A stretch of 64,000 nucleotides of DNA, from positions 248,001-312,000 of the forward strand of contig JBAJFG010000188.1 of assembly GCA_037903475.1 (NCBI GenBank), written 5' to 3'. A program made the translations under genes and the position numbers. Below, in pieces: positions 10,325 through 22,413 of the stretch. Source of the stretch: Ancylostoma caninum. Taxonomy: Eukaryota; Nematoda; Chromadorea; Rhabditida; Ancylostomatidae. The stretch's first letter is position 1; each line of letters starts with the position of its first letter. Below the pieces are notes generated by a model. It did no database searches, was not told where the DNA came from, and saw only the letters and a list, made by a program, of their open reading frames with translations.

Positions 10325-11354
10325 GTGCGCCGGCGCCCAAAAGTGTCCAAAAGTGGGGAAACGCCTGGAGTCGGGTCCAACGGTGTGATAAGGGTGCGCC
10401 GGCGTCCAAAAGTGGGGAAACGCCTGGAGTAGGGTCCAACGGTGTGATAAGGGTGCGCCGGCGTCCAAAAGTGGGGAAACGCCTGGAGTCGGGTCCAACG
10501 GTGTGATAAGGGTGCGCCGGCGTCCAAAAGTGGGGAAACGCCTGGAGTCGGGTCCAACGGTGTGATAAGGGTGCGCCGGCGTCCAAAAGTGGGGAAACGC
10601 CTGGAGTCGGGTCCTACGGTGTGATAAGGGTGCGCCGGCGTCCAAAAGTGGGGAAACGCCTGGAGTCGGGTCCAACGGTGTGATAAGGGTGCGCCGGCGT
10701 CCAAAAGTGGGGAAACGCCTGGAGTCGGGTCCAACGGTGTGATAAGGGTGCGCCGGCGTCCAAAAGTGAGGAAACGCCTGGAGTCGGGTCCAACGGTGTG
10801 ATAAGGGTGCGCCGGCGTCCAAAAGTGGGGAAACGCCTGGAGTCGGGTCCAACGGTGTGATAAGGGTGCGCCGGCGTCCAAAGTGGGGAAACGCCTGGAG
10901 TCGGGTCCAACGGTGTGATAAGGTGCGCCGGCGTCCAAAAGTGGGAAACGCCTGGAGTCGGGTCCAACGGTGTGATAAGGGTGCGCCGGCGTCCAAAAGT
11001 GGGGAAACGCCTGGAGTCGGGTCCAACGGTGTGATAAGGGTGCGCCGGCGTCCAAAAGTGGGGAAACGCCTGGAGTCGGGTCCAACGGTGTGATAAGGGT
11101 GCGCCGGCGTCTGAAAGTGGGGAAACGCCTGAAGTCGGGTCCAACGGTGTGATAAAGGTGCGCCGGCGTCCAAAAGTGAGGAAACGCCTGGAGTCGGGTC
11201 CAACGGTGTGATAAGAGTGCGCCGGCGTCCAAAAGTGGGGAAACGCCTGGAGTCGGGTCCAACGGTGTGATAAGAGTGCGCCGGCGTCCAAAAGTGGGGA
11301 AACGCCTGGAGTCGGGTCCAACGGTGTGATAAGGGTGCGCCGGCGCCCAAAAGT
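10325..11354. repeat. 59-bp minisatellite, 18 units
   Basis: The unit begins GTGCGCCGGCGTCCAAAAGT, continues GGGGAAACGCCTGGAGTC, then GGGTCCAACGGTGTGATAAGG, for 59 bp. Eighteen starts are seen; internal units are almost identical, with single-base changes or 1-bp deletions (for example in 10,861-10,960). The first and last units share GCGCCCAAAAGT instead of GCGTCCAAAAGT, so the edges are older or converted. Because 59 is not a multiple of 3 and the - strand unit lacks stops, long repetitive frames (up to about 369 codons) appear on the - strand. They are periodicity artefacts. Confidence 0.97.
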
Positions 11355-14300
11355 AATAAACATTCACCAGGTGGGTCTATTCCTGCATGAGGGGTGCGCT
11401 TATCCTGTTTCGGCGGACCCTCCTACCTGAATCACCTAGATGTACATTGTTTCCTTTCGTATCCGTGTTCTCTTCCCATTCTGTTTGTGTCTGAATGAAC
11501 CACTCCTTCCTTTCCGTTTATATATGCCGGTGGACCCTTATCACTTGAATTACCACAACAACCAGTTGAGCCTAAATCCTTTTAAGATAAAATTTGCACT
11601 GAATTGGTTACACTCACCTTCACGGCCACTAATTTCGCTCATATGGAAGAGCCGAACTTCGTTCATATGGGGAAAAGCTACCACCTACGGGATCAAGTGT
11701 TTCTCAGGAGATCGATAGAACTGCGTGGAAGGATGCAGATTTTATCAACCCATTTACACATTTGTGTTTGCTTTCAAGGTGCAGTATGCGAGCGAAGCGA
11801 GCATCATTAGAAGTCTGGAAGCCCGGCGTCAGCCGGGCGGCCAGACTGGTTAGATTATAAAGTGATAGCTGTAGGGAGGTCTCACCAGTCACGAAGGATC
11901 ACAGGTGGCAAAGAGCGCAACGAGTTGAAAAGCAAGAAAAAAACCAAAATTCGGGCACTAAAGGTAACCTTTGGGACAGATATTTAAGAGACAGCAAAGT
12001 GGAGATGAGGGAGGAATTAATCCAAAGCGCCTCACAGAACTAGTCTTTGCAAAGAGGAATTACCATGTACTCAACTGGTACTGTTAGGGCAGGAGTCGGT
12101 CTAGTCGCTTATTCATGGACATCGCCGCGAATCGAGGCATAAGCCTTCTGACCGCGAAAGCGACCACAATACAAAACCGCATTTATTGGTGGAAAACTTG
12201 TTTTTCCTTGGTTATAACGATTTTATCAGTAGAGTGCAGAGGTGTTATCATATTGTTCAATCTTTTTTTTTTCGTTCCCTTTGAGCGCTTCGTTTTTTTG
12301 CTACAGTGTGAATGTAACGTAAGAGAGCTGGAACTAGGAAGAAGCTTCTATACTTGGAAATTCGGAATACTTTTTAGAGGAACCTCCCAACTTTAAGAAA
12401 CTGTAAAGCCTTCATAAGGAAAAAATAGAGCAGGCTATTCAGGTGTAAGCACCACAGAAGGGTCTACTTGCAGAAGTTTCCCATCAATGGACGCATGCAC
12501 AAAGAGATCACCCAGGGTGAACATGTCAGCAGCCCGCATATTTACCCGTCGTTAAAGAAAGCGTCAACATTTCTACCCTGGGTAATCTAAATGGTGTAGC
12601 CTGGCCCAGTACTTTTTCGGGCTTCGGCCATTGCTTGCACTGAGGTCCTGCTCATGATTTGAGCGAAGCAGCGTTAATGCTCTCATACTTGGGATGTCCA
12701 TGTGTTCCGTTGATTTTACTGGAGTATCCTCAGTGCATATAAACAGATAAATAAACCCTTTTACAAGAAAATCTGCTTCTTTAACTGTAATTCCGAGACG
12801 GACTGTTGATTTATGTTCACTTGATCAGTACGCTGCAAACTCTACAGCACCAAAACTCTCAGAAGAGAGATGAGAATATCAAACATTCTTCAAACTGATT
12901 TCTACTCATACCTGATGCGATGAGAAAAGAATGCAGAGTTGCATTCTTTTCGGAGAAAGGCGACAGGACAACGAATTCGTCGAAGGAATTGGATAGAGCA
13001 AAAGTCATCTCAACGAACTAGTAGTATCCAAAATTACGCTGATAACTTTCACTCAGATCTAGAACAGGAAAGCACTTCGCAAGAAATTTTGGTGGAAGCA
13101 AACTCGCGCTGTCACATGGGAAAAATTGAGATTTTTATATTACTCCGTCATCCGAACCTTTTTTCACTAAACTTGTCATGTTGCATCAAATCCATCGTCA
13201 ATGCCATTTGCATTTCGCTCTTGCGCTTACTGAGTTTTTATTGCTAAAAGGGTGTGGCTCAAAATAGGGTTATTCACTACTTGAATGTTGACAGTTCCGA
13301 AATTTACTATCCTACCCACTCAGGAATGAGTGGTCAAAAGTAATAGGTTTGCAAGGACTGCGGAGCCTTGTCATTCACGTGAAGGTTGCGTGCAACCGAC
13401 CACGTCATCTCAAAGATTTTTTAAAATTTATTGCCTTCGCGGCATAACATACTGTAAACTATTACGAACTATGAACTGGAAAGAATTTGGACTGTTACAC
13501 TACCTGCACCGAGTGCTTACTCGTTTCCAAGGTATACGTGTTTGCTAAATTTTCTTTGGTCCTAGAACTATCCTCATTCGCGTCAAAGTCGGACTGAAGA
13601 CCCTTTTTGGAGCAAGAATTCAGGATGCCTTACAAATAGATCTTCAGTAGAAGCCACCTCACAAGAAATTTTCTAAAAATTTTCACGCCCTATCCTTTGC
13701 TTCCAGACCAGCTTTGTGAAGCCTAGCTCTTGCCTTGAGAGTCCATGTGCTAGAATCTGATTTTTCTTGAATCTGCGCAAATGATCAGCTGCTGCAAAGT
13801 ATTAAACCTCAGCGGAGTCCCAAGTTTGGTAATAATTTCCTAGAGTTAAGATGTACCCAAAATCTTGCTATGGGAACTGAGTGCTTGCCCAACAAACGGC
13901 TGAAATTCTAAAATAGGATGTGGGCATGTGTTATTGCGGCTGCAACTTTTAAGTCCATTTGTTAGCTTGATGCTTTCTGTGAGATACTCTCCGAAACTTC
14001 TTCAGTTGCTCTACAAGATCCACGCAATATTTTCTCTTCTCATCAATATCACCTTCCATTTTCAAAGCTAAAAATAAGTGATCAAATCATTGAAAATTCC
14101 ACTTTTTCAAAATTTGCTTTCTCCTTGCAATCAGGGCTGGGAACTATGAAGCGTAAAAACGCAAACGATATTCAGTGTAATTGGTTGTCCCAAACACTGC
14201 AGGACGTGAAAGTTGGCTTGTTAATCTGATTTCGCTAGGCTATCAGTTCATAAAAACCAAGTCCAATTGAAGCACGAAAGGCAGCCAAACCAGCTGAAGC

Positions 14301-15337
14301 ATTTTCTAAACAAATGAATGCGGAAAAAGGAAAACGAATCTGAATAGTGAGAGTCACTTCGCGAAAGCATAGCAAGCGAGCGGAAAATTGCGACTGAAGA
14401 AACCGCAAGGACTCATGTCAATATCTCTTAGGTTTAGATGAACAGATTGAGTCTATTTTCATCTTTTTATCCACATAATTGAAATAAACACCTACTATTG
14501 TATGTAAAGAATAAAATTTGTACATCAATGCAATTAGTACAAAGGAAATTTTCTACACAGAAAGCTCGAAAATAGGAAACGGCCACGAATAGAATAATAA
14601 TAGAGCCAGCATGAGTTATTCCGATCAGGAACCCTATGCTTTGTACTACTACTATGCATAAAAGGACAGATTTGTCATATATGTGAAAACTGAAAAGTGA
14701 AATGGTAGATTGAAGGATTTGCAAATGGTATGGAGCATGCTTGCTTGTCATTCATAATAGTTTTACCTTGCAGTTGAGAGAGGAGCACCGACAAATGATA
14801 CGCAGTCCTCAATCTGGTTTTCCACTTTCCAGGAGTGTTCGAAAAATCACTGTTCATCAGCCATTTCTCGTGAAGAGACGCCATTAATTTGAGAAGGCCG
14901 CAAATATTGCGGACGGTCCTACGCAGCAACTATTGAACTGTGGGCTCTGAGGAGCTATAGAACCTCTCACTGGCATAGAAAACGCGTCACTATCGAAATA
15001 TGAGTGGACTGGGAGAGGACAAAATCGGGACGAAATCTGGTTGCCTGTGATTGCCCTGTGAACGGTCCACAGTGCGGAAAGAGAGAATGACAGAAGAGGG
15101 CAGAGCTCGAGAACACGGACAACAACCGCAGGCGCGGCGACCACCTTTCGGCCTTGGACTCGCATTATATTCTAATAGGTTTAAATCGGGAGGAAAGATC
15201 ACTGATTGCTATGTTCCGCTACTTTGCACATAAAAATTAAGTATTCGCTTCAGGCAGTATTCACCACCAGTATTCACTCCTATTCTTTGTGTTTTTCTTG
15301 GCTGCGTTAGTGCACTCACTCCTCTGATTAAATCATG
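11355..15337. other. No gene recognised
   Basis: Long intergenic stretch with only scattered short frames. The sequence around 11,786-11,850 has GC-rich hairpin-like pieces (GCGAGCGAAGCGAGC, CCCGGCGTCAGCCGGGC) of the kind found at repeat ends. A frame at 12,939-13,247 (+) is Arg/Ser-rich but unrecognised. Confidence 0.35.
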
Positions 15338-15397
15338 TATTAGTTAGAGACCTTCTTTTCCGTATAGTATTAGTTAAAGACCTTCTTTTCCGTATAA
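15338..15397. repeat. 30-bp tandem duplication
   Basis: Two adjacent copies of a 30-bp unit beginning TATTAGTTAGAGACC, differing at about one position. Isolated duplication, no function inferred. Confidence 0.85.
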
Positions 15398-18165
15398 GCG
15401 GTGTAAAAATCATGCCTATTTTCAGTTTTCATCGCAAGTGCCCTTGCCACGTAACCATAAGGTCATTCTGCGGTGAAAACAATGTGTTCCCAGCAACTGT
15501 AACAACTAGACAGCTTGACCACTCTAGAGACGTATCAGTTTATAAAGACCAGTGACAGCGAATCCTTCGTGTGACAGGTTTGCTGGGTTGTCGATGATTC
15601 AGCAGAGCGTATAGCGCACTTGGTTCGCTAAAGGACAATGAAAACTACAGATAAATGAATAGAAGTGAACACAATGAGGCACTGTTGTAGAACTAAAGTG
15701 TGAGACATTCCATAATGTAGACATAGATATTTATTTGTTTGTTTATTTGCTCAGATCATAATGTATCCTTTCACTGAGAAGGTAATGTGAAAGAAAAGAT
15801 GGAACCGCAGAGAGATGTCAGGAGGTTCGAGCAAGCAAGAAGCAATATCCGTGAGGCAACCAATCCCATCGACTCTCAGCTCCTCTCACTTTCAGAGCGG
15901 CTGTTACGATACCCGGAAAGTCTTCCAGACCTGGCTACTTATGACTAAAAACAGTTAGTATAGCAATTGAGTCACCTGAAATAGAAGCATCCTCCGTCCT
16001 CTACAGTAGAGAATAATGCTTACTAATTATTATCAGGTATTATACACGAGCCAGAGCGCAGCTTTGCGGCGCCCTGTCTCGGACCCATGCACCACGTTAC
16101 CTCCGGGCTAGGTAAACTAGAAGAAAGTCGCTGCCATGCACACGAAGCGCAGCTTCGCCGGCAGTGATTTTCTGCGAGGTTGTGTACCTTTAACACGGTT
16201 GGGAGGTTAACTCTTTCATCATGTCGAATATGAAGAGCATCTACATGACCTATTTTATGACTATTCTTAGCAACACAGATCCTCACGTGTTCAAATCGTT
16301 GTCACTCCTGGGAGCGCTGAAATTCCGAATTTTCCAATACCTTTCAACACAAAACAATTACTTTAACATGCTTTTCTTGTTCCATAAACATAATATTAAG
16401 CCAGATGAAGCCGTCCAGATACTCGAGGGAGTGGTAGTCGGTGGGCGAAAGGTATGCTGGCTATGATGTATGAGGCAGAGCTTCTCGGCCTATTTGCTGC
16501 AGCCTATGTTCTGCTGCAGTCCTGTGTTCGAGATGTGGCTGGACGGTGCTGTGCAGGAGTGTAGAATCCATTCTATTGAGCAACCCCGGACTCACACAGT
16601 GAAGTTTCTAATTTATTCCAATTACATCTTGAAATACTTCTCAGGTGAGAAAGATCGAATGAGCTGTAGCAAGCGATTTCGCCGTGATCTTCTTTTGGTG
16701 TTGCTTCGGCTTTTTTTCAGTGTATCGGTGCTCTTTTCTGGCCCAGCCGTTCAGCAAGGTTTTTCATTTTGTCCTGGAGATTATGTTTTATATTTAATGA
16801 CGTATCACTAGTGTATGGTCGCAATAACTGCACCGCAAAGGACTAACCAGATCCCACTGAGTTTTATTTGCAGAAATGAGCTTGGCAAACATCTTGCTTT
16901 GGCATCTTTCGTTCCAAAACTGAAAATTCAATAAAAATGTGAAATTCGTCCAAAATGAATGAGATGTTTGAAAGGAAATGAAATTTGCTACAAATGTATA
17001 CAATTTATCATACCAGTGATAGGGAGAACCAGAAGCTTTCTGCACCAAAGATGAAGCGACGAGAAATGCGCATTATTTCTGCACTAACCTAATACTATAA
17101 TGTATTATTAGATGATGAATATCCATGTTTGGCGTTATGCAGTAGAGTTGAGAGCACATGTAGTAACACTTGTAGAAGGGATCTCGAACAAGGATGCAGT
17201 TCGGATTTCACTACAGATTTACTGCTTGTCTGAATATTTTAAGAGCCGATTTTCACTTGAGTCTTAACGTTCTCTACAGTTCAGTCTTGGAGGTGCTTGA
17301 GACACATTTTACGAGACGACTCGATTACCTGTTCAAACGACTTCAGTGTCTGCTCAGATGGAAGGAACTGGAGGAAAAGTGACGACTCTAGCCATAAGGA
17401 GACGAGGCAGACCGGTATTTCAAAAGTAAATTTGTAAAGAGTAGTTCTGCATTTGAGAAGTTAGCAATAAACAATTGAAAAAATAAAAACTAGTGGAAAT
17501 GAGCCAAGCAAAATTTTGCTTTTTCATGGCTTAATTCTCGGAAATTTAGCAAACCATTCCCGGTAGAGATATGGGGTGGGGTGTGGCCTTCTTTTGCACC
17601 GTCATCAAAACCGATTTCTTCGTGTCCAAACTTTTTCGCAAATCTCATTGCGTCATTCTTCAACAGCCCCAGTAGGGATTTACCTCGGCATACTCTTTTA
17701 TACGTTGAACAAGGCATTTCATTTTGTCCTAGAAGGTCTATATTATATTTCACGACTCATTACTAAGCTACCGAATGTATGATCGCAATTACAATCGTCA
17801 ATTATTCACCTCACCGTCTTGCCTTCACACTTAGCGGCAGTGTATCTCCTCAGCACTCAGCCCAGGAGCTGCTAGTTGCTAAGAAGTTTATCCTCGTCTA
17901 TGTCGACACCTACGGCTTCTCTAGTGGCAGGAGAAACTACTTGCAAGAAGAATTGCCACAGAAACAGGTGAATTCGGTCCAGTTTCGGTAACACGATACC
18001 CTATTCTTGAGCTGAGTGTGATCTGTTGCTACGCGCGACCCGTAGTGAAACTACTGCGTTGTTTTTAGTCGCATTCACACGTGTATTGAGCTGAGATCGT
18101 TCTGACAAATAACATGGAAACGTACTCCTCGCCTTCCGGTTTTAAGGATTGCTTCGAAGCCACTG
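15398..18165. other. Intergenic with a diverged direct repeat pair
   Basis: No gene recognised. Segments at about 16,755-16,830 and 17,703-17,795 resemble each other: both have CATTTCATTTTGTCCT-like text, a TTATATTT stretch and GTATG-TCGCAAT. They look like old copies of one dispersed repeat. A related TTTCATTTTGTCC piece occurs near 38,900. Confidence 0.4.
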
Positions 18166-18447
18166 TTGGTCAAGTCCAAAAGCCTAACCAAGTTCTACAA
18201 TGCGTCAAAACTGCAATCGTGGAAATGGCAACACAACAAGACAACTGAATCAGTACTCAAGGAAAACAGTGAGCTTCGAAATGGAAATGCTTGCATTTCC
18301 ATTTCGAAATTACGTAGGGAGATTCAAATGTTGAGACAAAAACTAAGTGACTATGAATCCAATGATCAGAGTCTCAGGTCGTCCGAGAACAAAGCTTGTC
18401 TTGATAATTCGTGTAGTGAAAATCTTAGTCATAGATTATCTAGATGA
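18166..18447 (+). pseudogene. Coiled-coil fragment, possible LINE ORF1 remnant
   Basis: A 93-codon frame ends with a heptad-like stretch (ISKLRREIQMLRQKLSDYES) typical of a short coiled coil. It lies about 460 bp upstream of, and in the same orientation as, the endonuclease remnant at 18,910. CR1-like elements often carry a coiled-coil ORF1 before the endonuclease/RT ORF2. Assignment to the element is inference from position and composition only. Confidence 0.35.
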
Positions 18448-18909
18448 GTTTCATGGATGTGAGCGCCTTCGATCAATTGTAATAAGTGGAATTAATCGTA
18501 CTCACCATGCATGAAAGAACGTCTGCAGCATGATTTTGATAGCGTTTTGTCTGTTTTACCTTTCCTAGGAGTTGAGAATTCCCCGAATTCTATATATAGA
18601 TTAGAAAAAGCCGATGCAAAATAGAGATTCATTAACAACTAACTCCATCAACAACTAACTGTAAGGAGGGCACCGCATTTTCGATCTTTCTCCGTCACAG
18701 GCCTTTACCTGCGTGAGAGTCTCACTTTGGCTGAAAGGAAAAAGAGGAGAGAGCTGAGGACTAATTGCGACAACTCTAACTTGGGCCGGGTTGCTTTTAT
18801 CCTCTCGGGAACTGGTAGCGGCTTTGCTCAGGCATGTAGTACCGTTGTGCCTAGTCCAGTCACCAAGAAAGCTTTGAACTGAAATCGGAATCATCGATAT
18901 TGTACAGAA

Positions 18910-20560
18910 ATGAACTCATCTCTTCTATGTTTTCATTCAAATGTCAGACCAATAGCCAAGAATGCGGACTACATACAACACATTCTTAGGAATAATAATG
19001 ATATTTATGTTTCTACGGAAACCTGGCTTCAGTTCATACAGGGTAATTTGTGCATTTTTGGTGTTCTTGGCGATCATTACCAGGTGATTCGTTGTGACAG
19101 ATGCAGAAAAAAGGGGGTGGAGTTGCAATTCTGATCAGTGATACTTATGAGTCATTTTTTTTTCGGAAAGCGTTCCCAATGCATGGGAAATCTTGGCGGT
19201 TGATGTTCTCTGCAATACAAATTCCTTCAGACTAATAGGCTTATATCGTACTCCCACCTGTTCATCTAATCTAATGGTACAAATGGTTAACGCATTGAGT
19301 GATCTTACTGCGTGTGATAAGAGTGCTATAATCATTGGCGATTTCAATATGCCCGAACTTGATTGGAGTAATCAGAATGTGACCGACTTAAATGCAAAAC
19401 ATGATTTTGAAGAATTCCTACGCTTTCACGATTTCAAACAGTTTATAAAGGAGCCTAGTCGCGGTCAAAATACTCTCGACTTGCTTCTGTGCAACGACGA
19501 AACTCTTGTACAGAATGTATCAGTCAAAGACGCGTGGGCAATAGTGACCACCAGAGCATTTCCTTCGTGATACAGCGTCGCTACAGTGGAAATTCATTAC
19601 CGTTCAGACGTGCATATTCGAAATCTGATTACAAGACAAATTGTGAGTATCTCGCATCAATCTCGTGGACTGATACAATCGAAACCCTCACTACAGTATC
19701 GGAAAAGTACGAGATGTTCATATCCACTACAACATGTGTTAGAAATGTTCGTTCCTTGGGAACCAGTTCAATCCTGGTACAAAAAGCTACCCTCACATCT
19801 GAAGAATATGTTACATCATAGAGAATGCCTTTTCAATGTAGCAAATGTATCTCAGCCTGATGATTGGGATGAGTACAAAAAGTTCTCAACAAAATTCACT
19901 AAGGAACTCAATAAATTCAGATCATCAGTAGAGAACGAAATAATTTTATCGAGTCAGAAACAGAGCTTCTATAAGCTCTTGAACAGATGTTTGAAAACTA
20001 ATGCCCAAGTCGGAGTCATACGAAAAGAAGCCCTAAGAGCAACCACGAATACTGAAAAGGCCAATCTGTTAGCTGATGATTTCTGTGATGTATTCACAGA
20101 AGATAACGGTACTCTTCCTCTATTTGAACCAGTGTGCTGATGATTTCAAAGTGTATGGTCTTCATACCTTAAGTTCTCGGAGAAAATTGTTTGATGTATG
20201 TTCTGTGTTCAAGATAGTTTCCAACATGTACAAAATTCGACTAACAAATTTTTACAAGCTTTTGCCTTCCAAGACAAGAGGGCTTCCCTTCAAGATTTCA
20301 TATCCGGAACCAAAAAGAACAATAAGGCATCAATTATTCACTGCTCGTGCAGTGTCCGCATTTTTGCAATTAAGAACAGGTTTGACACCCGTGCTGGAAA
20401 AATTCTGCATTGTTCAAACGAATCGCTGCACGTGCCCTTCTAAATTATTAGACTGTGTGCTTCTTTTTATACCTTGCATAGTATTTTTTGTATCGTGACG
20501 TAACCTTATCTCACGACTGTCTTGAATAGTCGTAATACATCTATTTATCTATCTATGCAG
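18910..20560 (+). pseudogene. CR1-like LINE, frameshifted and internally deleted ORF2
   Basis: Endonuclease/exonuclease-phosphatase pieces are readable in shifting frames: SNVRPIAKNADYIQHIL and STETWLQ near 18,940-19,030, then RLIGLYRTPT, IIIGDFNMPELDW (the GDFN catalytic box) and a GNSDH box near 19,540. A linker region (HRECLFNVAN, DEYKKFSTKF) and the start of the RT domain (EKANLLADDFCDVF) follow. At about 20,136 the sequence jumps to ADDFKVYG, the YxDD active-site box, so the first half of the RT is gone. A second jump leads into the C-terminal RRKLFDVC-FKIV region. It ends near a short ATCTATTTATCTATCTATG tail, as CR1 elements do. Dead element. Confidence 0.8.
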
Positions 20561-20994
20561 TAGCTACCACTCCATTACTAAACTCTAAATTTACACACTA
20601 ACAGTCCACCATTAGCGCAATCATCGCCGAGAATTTGCTCTCACATCACCACGCGACCTCACCTCTACCTATCACATGAGCAGCCAATGTGAACTCGATT
20701 GTTCTTGAGGAAATGTTTTTATTCAAGTTCTTCCGAATTGAGTATCCACTCCAACGCTGTTGTCTTCCATAAGGAGCAAATCCTTTCGACTTTTGAGCAC
20801 ATAGATTCAGCTGCTTAACGGAATTGGCAGTACTCAACCCTGATAATAGGAGAAAGTATACTGAACTCGTAAGTAATGCAGTTTATTTATTTACTCACCC
20901 ACGAAGTGCACTCATGGTGCTCAGCATTTTATAAAGTTATAGAAACAAAGATCAGGAATACTAACACAGAAACAACACATTAGTTTACTACTGG

Positions 20995-21276
20995 AAGCTA
21001 CTGACTCGCCGAAGCTACTGGACTATGGATGGGAAGTGCTGCCTCAGCCAACGTACAGCCCTGACCTTGCACCAACAGGTTGTCACCTTTTGCTGTCGCT
21101 CTCTAAAGCCATGCCAGCAAAAGCGTTCGATGATTATGATGACTTGGATAGCTGCTTGAACAACTTTTGGAGTCAATGCCAGAGCAGTTCCAGGCCGGAG
21201 GAATCGAAACGCTTTCCAAAAACTGGCGAGATGTGACAGGACGTGATGGTTATTTTCTCTTTTCTTAATGTGCATG
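20995..21276 (+). pseudogene. Mariner transposase C-terminal relic
   Basis: Reads GWEVLPQPTYSPDLAPTG, then LSLSKAMPAKAFDDYDDLDS, then (after a frameshift) KNWRDVTGRDGY. This is the characteristic C-terminal third of a mariner transposase, including the YSPDLAP segment that bears the last Asp of the D,D34D triad. Frameshift and missing N-terminal two thirds make it inactive. The orientation is +, and no terminal repeat was found. Confidence 0.85.
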
Positions 21277-21295
21277 CCTATTTTTGAAAAGTCAA

Positions 21296-21800
21296 TTAAA
21301 TGTAATGTTCCAGAAAGCGCGAGAACTTTCCCTGCAACCTAATAATATCATGATTATGATCTACAACGATGCGCTTCATCTGTCTGTAAGTAACTACGTT
21401 TGCTTCGTTATCTGTGTGGCACGAATTTCCAGAATTGCAAGGCACATGAAAGGCTAGAAAACGGGTATTGATGTGTTGCAAAAAGTGAAAAGCAGCCTGA
21501 AAGGCAGCAACCGCCGAAATCCTGGATATCAAGTTGAAATGCCAACAGTGACATAGATTGCCAGCACATCACAGATATTCAACGAACTCATAGAATCATG
21601 ACTTACCTGCGAAGAAATCCAAATCGAAGTCGCGAACAGAGCTCCCACGCATGCGCCAGCACACACCTACAGCAGCTGTCATCTGGTACAATTATGAACG
21701 CCTTACGCGTAGTGGGACCCACGAGTCTAAAACGAAGGGCGTCTAGTCGCAGGGGAAGCAGCTGCCCGATTTCGTAAGTTTCTGTTGTGTTTCGCGCCAT
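21296..21800 (-). CDS. Hypothetical two-exon protein, function unknown
   Basis: On the - strand an ATG at 21,800 opens 64 codons plus 2 nt (start MARNTTETYEIGQLLPLRLD), ending at a good donor CAG|GTAAGT (21,607). An acceptor ATATCCAG leads at 21,521 into an in-phase frame of 74 codons to TAA at 21,296 (ISAVAAFQAAFHFLQHINTR at its start). Predicted length 139 residues, intron 85 nt. No domain is recognised. The stop abuts the mariner relic, so the 3' end could be truncated by that insertion. Splice sites and phase support the model, but chance cannot be excluded. Confidence 0.3.
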
Positions 21801-21859
21801 TTCACTGTTGGATATGAGTTTTACGTCTAAAAAACACCAAAAATACTCGAACACGGCTA

Positions 21860-22345
21860 TTTGAGTGGGTGCTGTCTTCAATGGATGAAGAAGAGCAGAG
21901 CAGCGGGTGGGTCCACTGCTACGCCGGAGTTTGGAAGCGAGAGAAATATCATGTGACGGGTCAGCAAATGTAAAAGGGATGCACAGGCGTCCAAAAGTTA
22001 AAGAAAAATCATGCGGTGGCCACACCGATAAGTAAGGGGCAAGCTGGCACCCTGAAGTGGAAGCGTCGTCATGCAGCGGATCCACCAATGTAGAAGTGGT
22101 GCTCCGACGCTCAAAGGGGTGGAGGAGAGAGGGTGAGGGAAACGTCAGGCGGCGATTCCACCGATGATTAAGGAGTGAGTTGGCTCCCAAAAGTGGAAGT
22201 GTCGTCATGCGACGGGTGTAGAAGGGGTGCGTCAGCGCCCAAATGTGGAGAACCGTCATGTGGCGGCTCCACCGATGAGAAAGGTATGAGCCGGCACCCA
22301 AAAATGGGGGAAACGTTATGCGTCGTGTCCATCTATGGGGAGAGG
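21860..22345. repeat. Diverged relative of the 59-bp minisatellite
   Basis: About seven degenerate units of 60-70 bp repeat the same skeleton as the 10.3-kb array: CACCGATG or CCAATGTA, then GGGGTGC/GGTATGAG, then CCGGCACCCAAAA or AGCGCCCAAATG, then GGGGAAACGT-ATGCG. Examples start near 21,960, 22,030, 22,200 and 22,265. The units are far less alike than in the main array, so this is an old or decaying locus of the same satellite family. Confidence 0.7.
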
Positions 22346-22398
22346 TGATCTGGGGTTTGTCAGTGGAGGAGTGTTGTGAGATGGTTCCATCTTTTGTT

Positions 22399-22413
22399 GG
22401 GGGGGGGGGGGGG
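22399..22413. repeat. Poly-G tract
   Basis: Fifteen consecutive G at the edge of the diverged minisatellite. Confidence 0.9.

Noticed and set aside
10241..11367. Very long repetitive frames on the - strand (up to about 369 codons, Pro/His/Thr-rich)
   Set aside because: They follow the 59-bp minisatellite in all three frames because the unit has no stops and 59 is not divisible by 3. No non-repeat coding sequence or splice context supports a protein.
20646..20846. Possible - strand exon (LSTANSVKQLNLCAQ start) with acceptor TTATCAG and donor G|GTAGAG
   Set aside because: Codon use is plausible, but its phase does not fit the neighbouring - strand model at 21.3-21.8 kb and no other partner exon was found.
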